Origin: DSXH01 sp964532065
Lineage (GTDB): Bacteria; Bacteroidota; Ignavibacteria; Ignavibacteriales; Melioribacteraceae
Length of the DNA stretch: 18,221 nt
Direction: 5' to 3'
Assembly (NCBI GenBank): GCA_964532065.1
Contig: CAZHHG010000056.1
Coordinates: 1-18,221 of the forward strand
The position numbers and the translations under genes were made by a program. The notes under the pieces were generated by a model. It was not told where the DNA came from. It saw nothing but the letters and a program-made list of their open reading frames with translations, and searched no databases. How positions within the stretch are numbered: the first letter of the stretch is position 1; each line of letters starts with the position of its first letter. Shown piece by piece: positions 8,201-15,500 of this stretch.

Positions 8201-10604
8201 ACTCATTTTTAATTTCATAATCTTCATAGCCGATCTGTTTTTTCCATTGCGGAGAGAAATAGACGTGATTAGTTAACAGGTTCCAATCCCAGATACCCTG
8301 TTCAGAGGCATCGATAGCCAGGGCAAACCTTTCTTCGCTTTCCATAAGTGCTTTTTCAGCCAGTTTGCGTTCTGTAATATCGCTCTGGAAACCGAGGAAC
8401 CGGTCGTCATCAAGTTTGATTGCTTTAACTGACCAATATCTTACTTCACCCTTTTTAGTGATATATCTTACTTCATCAATAGCTTCCCCTTTTTCAACTA
8501 CATTTTTAAAATGACGCTCCCCTTTTACATGATCATCCGGATGAGTCACATCAAGGATGTGCATTCTTGTAAGTTCTTCAATGGAATATCCGGTCATTTC
8601 AGCCGCGGCATTATTGGCCATCAGATAATTACCTTTTCTATCAACTACCATAATTGCGTCGGGTGCGTTTTCAATGTAACTTCTGAATTTCTCTTCGCTT
8701 TCACGAATTTTCTGTTCGGCCAACTTACGATCAGTAATATCAGTCGACACACTAAGCAGAACGTCTTTATTGCCCCATCTGGCTTTTCTTGTATTAACAA
8801 GGAGCGGGAATGAAGTACCATCCTTCTTTTTATGCTCTACTTCAAATGTCAGTTCGCCTTTTTTAATTATTTCTTTTATTCTGGCTTCAATCAATTCGGC
8901 GCTTTCAGGCGTATCAATATCCTTCAGATTCAACTGCAGAAATTGATCTTCGGTATAACCATGCATTTCAAGTGTCTTCTTATTCGCATAGATGACATTA
9001 CCATTCAGGTCATGCACAATTACCGAAGCCGGGGAGAGGTCGAGCAGGCTGGCCATCAGGCCGATCCGTTCCTGTGCTCTTTTACGTTCGGTAATATCCC
9101 TGAAGACGCCTATAATTCTTTCGGAATTACTGTTGTAAACAGCCGAAATTTCAAGGACCTTGTTTTTATATTCCAATTCAAAGGGCTCTATATCAGTGCC
9201 GTTAAGTACATTAACAATTTTGGGGAGCACGCTTATAAAGGATTTAACAGGGAGAATTTTTTTAGCGATTACCTTTAGGTCGGCACCGATAACATCTTCC
9301 TGATTAAGTTCAAGAATTTCGAGAAGGGCTTTATTAACAGAAATAATCTTCCCTTTTAAGGAAGCATAAGTAAGGCCTTCTTTAACTGATTCAAAAATAT
9401 CTGTAAGAATTTCCTGATTCCGTCTGAGTTTATTCTCGGTATTTTTTCTCTCTGTTATATTATTAACAATAACCGCAAACTGGTTCGGCTGATTCCGATA
9501 GGCAACTACCTCATAGTGATTATTCAAATCCTTTACGTAGTTTTCATATGTAATAGGGACACCGGTAAGGGCTACTTCGCCATACTTTTCAATCCAGTAT
9601 TCTTCTATATCCGGAAGTACTTCTCTAACAGTTTTACCAATTATTCTTTTTCTTTTAAGGCCCGTAAGTTTTTCATAGCTATCATTTATCTCAAGAAACC
9701 TGTAATCAACCACCTTCCCTTTTTTGTCTGTAATAACTTCATGGACTGCGAGGCCCTGCTGCATTTGTGTAACCAGAGCTCTGAACTTCTCTTCACTTTT
9801 CTGCATCTCCTCGCGTGCTTTATAGGATTCAGTTACATCCGAAAAAACCAGAACGACACCGCGGATTTCCCCGTCATTATCCCGGATTGGAGCTGCGCTG
9901 TCCGAAATATTAATCTCCTTACCGCTCTTCGAGATTAAAATTGTATGATTAGAGAGGCCAATGACTTTACCTGATTTAATAACCTTATCGACGGGATTCA
10001 CGAGGGATTCTCTAGTAGTCGCATCTATTATTTTAAATATATCCGCAAGGTGTTTCCCTTTGGCCTCGTCTAATTTCCATCCGGTCAGCTTCTCGGCAAC
10101 AGGATTCATTCTCACAACCAGGCCTTTTTCATCCGTAGAAACTACTCCGTCTCCGATCGAATTAAGAGTAATCGCAAGACTTTCTTCACTTTCCCTTATA
10201 CTCATTTCCATGGAGTGTTTATAGAGGGACATTTCAATAGTAGTAAAGAGCTCGCGGTTATCGAAGGGTTTTATCAGGTATCCGTATGGTTCAACAAGCT
10301 TGGCGCGTTCCAGTGTATTATCGTCTGAATAAGCAGTCAGGAATATTATCGGTATATCGGCAATTTTATTTATTTCCTCGGAAGTTTCAATTCCGTCTTT
10401 TTGTCCTTTCAGCATAATATCCATAAGGATCAGATTCGGTTTTTCAGTCTTTACAATTCTCAGGGCTTCACTGGAAGAACCGGCAATTCCAACAACTTTA
10501 TAGCCGTACTTCTGAAGTGTGGTTTTGATATCAAGCGCAACAATGGTCTCGTCATCAACGACCAGAATTTTGACTTCTTCCTTTTTCGGCTTTTTCAATT
10601 TCAT
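2268..10604 (-). CDS. Giant 2778-aa multi-PAS histidine kinase (REC-PAS x19-HisKA-HATPase_c)
   Basis: One uninterrupted frame encodes a protein of over 300 kDa with no membrane helix or signal peptide, so it should be cytoplasmic. Order: receiver at about residues 11-128 (D17-D18, phospho-acceptor D62 in LMDIM, T90, K112); about 19 tandem PAS domains from 138 to 2540, most ending in a PAC tail of the DITERK type; a short coiled stretch near 2398-2415 before the last PAS; HisKA about 2555-2622 with phospho-acceptor H2566 in SHEFRTPL; HATPase about 2665-2778 with N2684, G1 box DEGLGI (2712-2717), F box FEPFF (2726-2730) and G2 box GSGLGL (2740-2745). Kinase and receiver both look active. The ATG at 10604 overlaps the previous gene's stop by 4 bp (ATGA), with only a weak GAG upstream, so translation is likely coupled. 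Ligands of the PAS domains are unknown. Family is certain; the PAS count may shift by one or two. Confidence 0.95.
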   Translation of the reverse strand: MKLKKPKKEEVKILVVDDETIVALDIKTTLQKYGYKVVGIAGSSSEALRIVKTEKPNLILMDIMLKGQKDGIETSEEINKIADIPIIFLTAYSDDNTLERAKLVEPYGYLIKPFDNRELFTTIEMSLYKHSMEMSIRESEESLAITLNSIGDGVVSTDEKGLVVRMNPVAEKLTGWKLDEAKGKHLADIFKIIDATTRESLVNPVDKVIKSGKVIGLSNHTILISKSGKEINISDSAAPIRDNDGEIRGVVLVFSDVTESYKAREEMQKSEEKFRALVTQMQQGLAVHEVITDKKGKVVDYRFLEINDSYEKLTGLKRKRIIGKTVREVLPDIEEYWIEKYGEVALTGVPITYENYVKDLNNHYEVVAYRNQPNQFAVIVNNITERKNTENKLRRNQEILTDIFESVKEGLTYASLKGKIISVNKALLEILELNQEDVIGADLKVIAKKILPVKSFISVLPKIVNVLNGTDIEPFELEYKNKVLEISAVYNSNSERIIGVFRDITERKRAQERIGLMASLLDLSPASVIVHDLNGNVIYANKKTLEMHGYTEDQFLQLNLKDIDTPESAELIEARIKEIIKKGELTFEVEHKKKDGTSFPLLVNTRKARWGNKDVLLSVSTDITDRKLAEQKIRESEEKFRSYIENAPDAIMVVDRKGNYLMANNAAAEMTGYSIEELTRMHILDVTHPDDHVKGERHFKNVVEKGEAIDEVRYITKKGEVRYWSVKAIKLDDDRFLGFQSDITERKLAEKALMESEERFALAIDASEQGIWDWNLLTNHVYFSPQWKKQIGYEDYEIKNEFNEWTDHLHPDDRERCLSEVQSYLQNPGKHFIIEFRFRHKDGSYRWIHNKASSILGADGKVIRMFGSHLDITERKLAEAAIQLSESKFNIAFHASPVAMAIQDDNDLFIDINLAFIQLTGYTREEIIGKPGIELNLWADQNQRNYVNSEFEKSRVIKNFEFQFRRKNGNTGFGILSAEMININGKSASLTTVIDITERKSAESALSASESKFRSLVTSLNDIVYTLDNEQRHTGVFGEWITRTGLTPEYFIGRSSKDIFGEDASKIHEEANRKVLNGENVIYEWSTDSQDPKKHYQTSVSPLRDSNGTIIGIVGVARDISDLKMAEEKIRESEEKFRSIIQGLNDSITIIGSNGLILYQSPAAIKLYGFTENEMIGKNPLDFIHPDDHELARLEMSQVLSNSNDFVPTVYRILKKDGSFAYLETVGINMLNNNSVNGIVIVGRDVTERIKIDQELKNSELKYRTLVENLNEVVMLVDNDDRILFVNQKFEKLFGYTLDEVIGKIGYEFLLDKNDKHRIIDAINQRKEKISSQYEACFLTKYGERIIFFVNGSPIYDANGNVIGSLGAMTDITERKRADEELERTKILLNETIMQSPLPMVMVSAEDFKIKVVNKATEDFLLIKADDYLEKSLFDIDIVWQEYTPEGIKVEVQELPLPRALQGLVTHSKEMRLDRRDGTSVWQIASGAPIFDSQGKLIAGLLIMLDITDRKRAEEELRESEDRFSRAIAGTGAGLWDWDMVNNKVFYSPQWKSMLGYKDHEVENDFSGWKNLWHPEDGAKIENAVSDYIQGKTEVYEIVHRLKHKDGSWHWILTRGDIHRDAAGNPIRWVGTNIDITDRKKIQDALKEKEEKYRDLFNTMPNGYYRSTHDGYFVDANPAFIQMLGYDSLEELKSIYIPKDIFVQASEREDILTSNPGFISNVETFRLKRKDGKIIWVEDNARYIKDESGNVIFNEGICKDITDRKNAEDALRESEQLFNTLAQVSPVGIFRTDPDGLTTYVNPTWSRLSGLSFDEALGNGWLNALHPDDREKISHGWKNSTLENDVSVAEYRFLRPDGNILWVMGQAIPEFDSHNRIVGYVGTITDITDRKHSEDALRQSEEKFRAITEQTNSLISLTDANGIITYASPSALEIFNYLPEEMVGRPFMDFLYEEDIQKAVNAFREAVDKIRVTKNLILRMKRKDGSIFYGELNGSDFHSGESRGSLVVIQDISERIKSDQALKLSEERFRVIAEKTGTIVYDRDLITNKVHREGAIKEVLGYSKEEYISLTVEQFNQLLHEEDRFRVIEGENKLFENGGSITQFYRLRHKDGNYVQIEDNSVVLTDENGKGIRLLGSMKDITERKLTEEALRESEELHRKLLLTVPDLIIRTNLKGEIIFVNESTLQTLGYVPKENLLGKNMLTFIAPKDKERANKNTKLMMERSLGIQEYTLVFEDGYEIISEVNGDVIVDSESNPIGMVYVVRDITERKKAEENLRKLSHAVEQSQVSIVITNKDGVIEYVNPKFCEVTGYSIEEVIGQNPRILKSGEWKPESYKGLWNNITTGRNWTGIFHNRKKNGELFWESAHISPIKNESGFVTHFIAVKEDITEKVKAEEELIRYREHLEEMVEERTTQVNSQNIFLRTLIDTIPNPIFVKDTNGNYTDVNPAFEKLTGKSKEELLGANLDTVLEGRAKELALETDEKLLNGEAVSIYEIEMKNASGAMVPLIVYKTAFGFSEGKPEGILGLLVDISERKQMEEKTVLALNREKELNEMKTNFISMASHEFRTPLTTILASADLVELYHQKWSAEKILNHIKKIQDSVNYMTTLLDDVLTLSRADRGKLKFSPDNLNLRELCNEIIKEISYQAGPTHHLLFDCKLSKDYYVLDRKLLTQILNNLLSNAVKFSPEGGNVSLNILEKEEKIEFIVSDEGLGIDQNDLNNIFEPFFRGKNVTDINGSGLGLNIVKNAVELHGGHIKIESELNKGTKIIFTVKSV
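2985..10193 (-). repeat. Tandem array of about 19 PAS/PAC modules within the giant kinase
   Basis: Approximate residue ranges: 138-262, 266-388, 391-509, 513-628, 631-748, 751-878, 881-1002, 1005-1125, 1128-1252, 1255-1378, 1381-1513, 1516-1641, 1644-1767, 1770-1893, 1896-2018, 2021-2147, 2150-2273, 2276-2395 and 2398-2540. The period is about 120-130 codons. Most junctions carry a DI(T/S)(E/D)RK tail, then an AE..L helix, then SEE(K/R)F. At DNA level the junctions are seen on the plus strand as degenerate copies of CGTTCGGTAATATC (for example near 4175, 7609, 7980 and 9084). Modules 6 and 12 share a WDW...FSPQWK motif typical of the PAS_3 type. Module 18 (GYSIEEVIGQNPRILKSG, then NWTG) resembles NifL/Aer-type PAS domains. 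Confidence 0.88.
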
Positions 10605-12271
10605 ATGGCATCTCGGAAAGTAATTTTAAATTCGGTGCTTTTTTCTGTACTATTAATATAAAGTTTGCCGTGAATCTGATTGGTGAGAGATTTAACCAGA
10701 AGCATACCCAACGAATTCAGTTTATTTATGTCGAAATCGTCCGGCAGTTTTTTACCGTCATTGGCAACTGACAGAGTAAAATCATTTTCGGAATTCTTAT
10801 TGAACGATATTTTTATCAGGCCTTTTTGTCCGGGCAGGAAAGCATGCTTCAAAGAATTGGAGATCAGCTCATTTATTATCAATCCGCAAGGGATTATTCT
10901 ATCAATATCAAGGTTAAGATTTTCTACATCAACTTCAATATTTACGTTAGCGTTCTGCTCGAAATAAGAGCCCTTAAAAAACGCAACCAGATTTTTAACA
11001 TAGTTCTTAAAATTAATTGAATTAAATGTGTTCTCTTTATATAAGAGTTCATGAATCAGAGCCATCGATTTTATTCTGTTTCTGCTTTCGGAAAAAACAG
11101 AAAGGACTTCGGGATTTTCAATCAAATCCGATTGAAGATTAAAAAGGCTCATAATTACCTGAAGATTATTTTTAACCCTGTGATGAACCTCTTTAAGGAG
11201 AATTTCTTTCTCCTTTAATGAAGATTTTATCTGTTCTTCGAGAGCTTTACGTTCTGTTATATCAACAATAATACCCCTAACTCCAACTGCTTTTTCATTA
11301 TTATATACGGCACTGGAGAAGATAATCACAGGGAATGTAGAACCGTCTTTTCTAATGGCGGTATACTCATTAAATGATGTATCCTTTTTTGAAAAAACTT
11401 TTGAAATATTAATCTTGGCCCGTTCCCTGTCTTCAGGGACAATCATTTGAAGCGCATTTAAACCATTTGCAAATTCAAAACTGTCGTAGCCGAAAAAGCT
11501 GTGAGCAGATTTATTTACGAATGTAAGCCTTCCTAAAAGGTCCATTTCAAAAATGGTTTGAGGAAGAAGCTCGGACAGCTCTCTGAACTTCCGTTCGCTT
11601 TCATGTAGGGATTCTTCTGCTTTTTTTCTTTCGATAGCAATAGCAGCAACACCGGCAAAAACCAGGACTTTCTCTTTTTCAGGAAAAGGCTGATCTTCGC
11701 TTCCGGCCAGAACCATTGTACCTACAAGCTTATCTCCATGAACCAATGCTAGTCCGGCAAACCATCCTATATTGAAGAATTTTTGAACTGGTATACCTAT
11801 CCAGTCGGGTACAGCGCCAAACGTAAGTTCCTTAATCGAATTGATTCTACTAAAAGTCTCCCGGCGAAGCCGGTGATAATCTTCTTTCGAAAGATAGATT
11901 GGTTTTTGTGAAATATTTTCTCCAATCATTTTAATAATTGATGCGTTTTCGTCATCAGAAAGGCTTGTATACTTAACCTCCAGCTCCGAGGTTGCTTCAT
12001 TATATATGGTAAGCCATGCCGCCCTAACTCCAAAAATTTTCTTAAAACTGGAGACAATGAAAGGGAATATCTCATAGTAAGGCTGGTAGGCAAGCTCAAG
12101 TGCAAGGCGGTTAAGATCGACAAGAATTTCATTCTCAAATTCAAATGCAGCGAGTTCGGATTCATTAACCGATTCCAGGCGGTCCAATTTTAATTTTAAT
12201 GAGGCATTCTCAGCCTTAAGCCGTTCAATTTCCTGAATCAGACTTGAATCCCCGTATTCTTTAAAGCTCAT
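10601..12271 (-). CDS. Cytoplasmic sensor kinase: coiled coil-GAF-PAS-HisKA_2-HATPase_c
   Basis: A 556-aa soluble kinase. A coiled-coil-prone segment (about 10-40, EIERLKAENASLKLKLDRLE) leads to a GAF-like domain (about 45-216, ending AIAIERKKAEE), a PAS domain (about 223-345, tail VDITERK), then a HisKA_2 dimerisation domain with KEVHHRVKNN (phospho-acceptor most likely H364) and a HATPase domain with INELISNSLKHAF (N467, N472). The G1 box reads NDGKK where the sister kinase reads DNGIG, so nucleotide binding may be altered. The ATG at 12271 is chosen with GGGAACC a few nt upstream; an in-frame TTG at 12298 would add nine residues. It is the first gene of the overlapping block: its TGA overlaps the giant kinase's ATG. 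It has no receiver, so its phosphate must go to a partner such as the lone receiver downstream. The kinase module is closely related to that of the upstream membrane kinase. Confidence 0.92.
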   Translation of the reverse strand: MSFKEYGDSSLIQEIERLKAENASLKLKLDRLESVNESELAAFEFENEILVDLNRLALELAYQPYYEIFPFIVSSFKKIFGVRAAWLTIYNEATSELEVKYTSLSDDENASIIKMIGENISQKPIYLSKEDYHRLRRETFSRINSIKELTFGAVPDWIGIPVQKFFNIGWFAGLALVHGDKLVGTMVLAGSEDQPFPEKEKVLVFAGVAAIAIERKKAEESLHESERKFRELSELLPQTIFEMDLLGRLTFVNKSAHSFFGYDSFEFANGLNALQMIVPEDRERAKINISKVFSKKDTSFNEYTAIRKDGSTFPVIIFSSAVYNNEKAVGVRGIIVDITERKALEEQIKSSLKEKEILLKEVHHRVKNNLQVIMSLFNLQSDLIENPEVLSVFSESRNRIKSMALIHELLYKENTFNSINFKNYVKNLVAFFKGSYFEQNANVNIEVDVENLNLDIDRIIPCGLIINELISNSLKHAFLPGQKGLIKISFNKNSENDFTLSVANDGKKLPDDFDINKLNSLGMLLVKSLTNQIHGKLYINSTEKSTEFKITFRDAI

Positions 12272-12351
12272 AAAACGGTTCCCGAATACCCGAATCAATC
12301 CGACCCGGTGTAAGCATAAAGTAGTTTTTTAGTCTCCGCAAATTTCCTTTA

Positions 12352-12392
12352 CGGGTTTAATGACCTTATTCCTCAACAAATACATTAACCCG
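12352..12392. repeat. Inverted repeat in the leader of the soluble-kinase gene
   Basis: CGGGTTTAATG (12352-12362) pairs with CATTAACCCG (12383-12392), leaving one bulged T and a 20-nt loop. No T-tract follows on either strand, so it is not a normal intrinsic terminator. It lies about 80 nt before the ATG at 12271, fitting an operator or a structured mRNA leader. The 237-bp gap (12272-12508) holds no coding potential I can support. Confidence 0.4.
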
Positions 12393-12508
12393 AAAAATAT
12401 AAATCATCATTCGCCCATTTAAATCACGGGTCATGCATAATAATCGAACTAAACCGAGGGATTGTTTAATTAATCGGCTGAATACATGGGAAAATATATT
12501 ACCGAGTC

Positions 12509-15500
12509 TTATTTCCTGTTAGGGAAAATTATCCTGAACTCGGATCCTTTTTCATTACCCGTAATATAAAGTTCGCCGTTTATCTGTTTAGTAAGAGTAT
12601 TAACCAGCATCATGCCAAGAGATTTAAGAGAGTCAATTTTAAAATCGTTTGAAATACCGATTCCATTATCGCGAAGCAGCAGACAAATCGCCTCATCCGA
12701 AATCCGTTTGAACGAAATTAATATCTCTCCATCCCGCCCGTCAGGGAAGGCATGTTTAATTGAATTAGAAACCAATTCATTAATTATCAAACCGCAAGGA
12801 ATTATAGTATCAATATCTATCTGGATATTTTCAACGTCGAGCACAATATCAATTGTTCCCCTGGCTTCGGAAAAAGATCGTTTAAGAAAATCGACCATAT
12901 TTTTAATATAGTGGTTGATATCGATCGACTCAAAATTACTTTCGCGGTAAAGGAGTTCGTGTATCAAAGCCATCGATTTAATTCTGTTACGGCTCTCTCT
13001 GAAAGCACTTAAAATATTCTGATCCTCAATTAATTCAGACTGGAGGCTTAGCAGGCTCATTATAACCTGGAAATTATTTTTAACCCTGTGATGAACTTCT
13101 TTAAGCAAAATCTCTTTTTCTTTAAGTGAATTGGTAATTTTTTCTTCATAGAGTATTCTATCGGTTATATCACGTGCGGCAGCATAAATTCTGTTGCCGG
13201 AAGGATACGCACGCCATTCAATAACCCTGTACTCGCCGGATCTGGTACAGTATCTGTTTGTAAAACCAAGTATTTCTTTTCCATCTTTAAGATTTTGAAT
13301 AGACTCTAACGTTGCATTCAGGTCATCCGGATGAATAAAATCCAGGAATTTTTTCCCGTTAAGTTCTTCAAGATTGTAACCGAGAACATTTTCCCATTGT
13401 TTATTAAGTCTAATAAAATACCCTTCCACATCTGCAATGCAGAAAAGATCCAGAGCATTAGTAAAATAGCGGTCGAGCTCCTCGGTTCTTTCTCTTATTA
13501 TTTTCTCCGAATTCTTGCGGTCGGTAATATTCCGGACAATATTCATCAATGCAGGCCGGTTATTATAATCAATCCGCATCGTAGTAATTTCTGCGTTTAC
13601 TTCACTTCCGTCCTTATGTTTTAAAGTTGTCTCGAAAGAGTAAAAACCACTACACATAATTTCATCAAGCCTTTTCTTGACATCTTCTGCAGTAATTTCT
13701 TTTTCAAAAGAAGATGGATGTTTTCCAAGAACTTCCTCTTTTGAATAACCGAGCATCTCAGCCGAGGCTCTATTAACCTCCACGATACCGGAGACCGAAT
13801 CAGCCGGCTCGAGGTAAAAGATTGTTATTCCGTCTTTGTTAGATTCAAAGAGATTCCGGTATTTCTTTTCACTTTCCCTGAGTGCCAATTCAGCAAGCTC
13901 TCTTTCCCTTATCTCCTCTTTTAAGCTCAACAGATTTTTCTTACTGCTTTCGAACAACCGGGCATTTGAAATTGCTAAAGCAGCGATATTTGAAAATGCT
14001 TTGCACAATTCGATTTCAGATTCCGAAATATCCTTAGTCCTGTTCTCCGTACCGATTATAGAAACTGCAATAAGCTCATTACCCGCAATCAATGGTATGA
14101 AGATCAAAGTCCTGAATCCCCTTGTTTCGATAACTCTTTTTTCAGCGGGGGACAATTCCGCTTTGGAAGTATCATAAATACATATTACATCTTTCTGGCT
14201 GGCGCATTTCATTATATGAAAATGTTCCGAGAGTATTGCGTGTCTGAAGATATCCGGCATCTCCGTAGAGAGAGGAGGCGTGGTAGCCGCCAGGTATAAA
14301 TGATCACCCTCGATAGTATAGATTGCACCGCTATCGAGTCCAGTCATTTTAATGACGCTGTCGATTACTGCCTGGAGAACATTTTCCAGTTCGAGGGATG
14401 ATGAAAGAGTATTACTTACATTAAGAAGCGCTTTCAGATTTTTATTACTATCCAGAATTTTCTGTTGAGCAAGATTCTGAAGAGTAACATCCTGAACTGT
14501 GGAAACCATAATATTCTGTTCGATAATAGGGATGTTAACTGCAGAAACAAATCTTTGAGTTCCTTCCTGCGTAGTAATTTTAATATTATCCCATTTCATA
14601 CGCGCGGGGTCACCGCTATTAATATCTGACATAATTCTCTCAAAAATCTCCTTGCGGTAGCCGGGATCAGGATATACAAGTTCAAAAAAACGGCCGATAT
14701 CGGAAATCTCCTCAGAAGACCATCCATAAACCTCTGCGAATTTTTTATTAACATAGCTTGCTTTGCCGCTCTCAATTTCATTTACCGCGAGACCGATAGG
14801 AAGGTTTTCCAGAATAGTCTGTATAAAGACATTTCTTTTTTCAAGTTCGAGAATAATGTTCTTCTGCCAGTCGATATCCGTATGTGTACCTATCATACGA
14901 AGCGGAATTCCGTCTTTGTCCCGATCAATAATCCTTCCGCGGTCCAATATCCATTTATATGAACCATCCTTGCATTTCATCCTGTGTTCATTCTGATAAA
15001 CAGAAGTTTTACCCTCCTGATAATTTTTAAGATCGTTCAGACATTTTTCTTTGTCATCCGGGTGGATACGTTTAAGCCATTCATCAAGAGAATTGGAGAT
15101 TTCATTTTCGCTGTATCCCAGCATTTCTTTCCAGCGGTTCGAAAAAAAGACTTCATTTGTTAAAGCATTCCAGTCCCATAGTCCGTCGCCGGCGCCTTCC
15201 AAAGCAAATTTCCATCTAGCTTCGCTTTCAGATAATTTATTTTCAGCGGCCTTATGTTCCGATATCTCATTCTCAAGCGACCGGTTAATATTAATAATAT
15301 TATCTGCCATTTCATTGAATGAGCCGGCAAGAACTTTAATCTCATCGTTCATTTCAGACACGGGTACTCTTAAGTCGAAATTTCCATTGCTGAAAGCGGT
15401 AACGACGCTGCGGAACTTTGATAAAGGCAATCTTACCAGCAGCCAGACAATAAAAATCAAAGCGGCGGAAATTATGACTAATCCTATAATGAGTTTATTA

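Noticed and set aside
2985..10193. Tandem-repeat array as a CRISPR or other non-coding repeat locus
   Set aside because: The period of about 375 bp is coding and matches PAS modules; repeats are degenerate and in frame.
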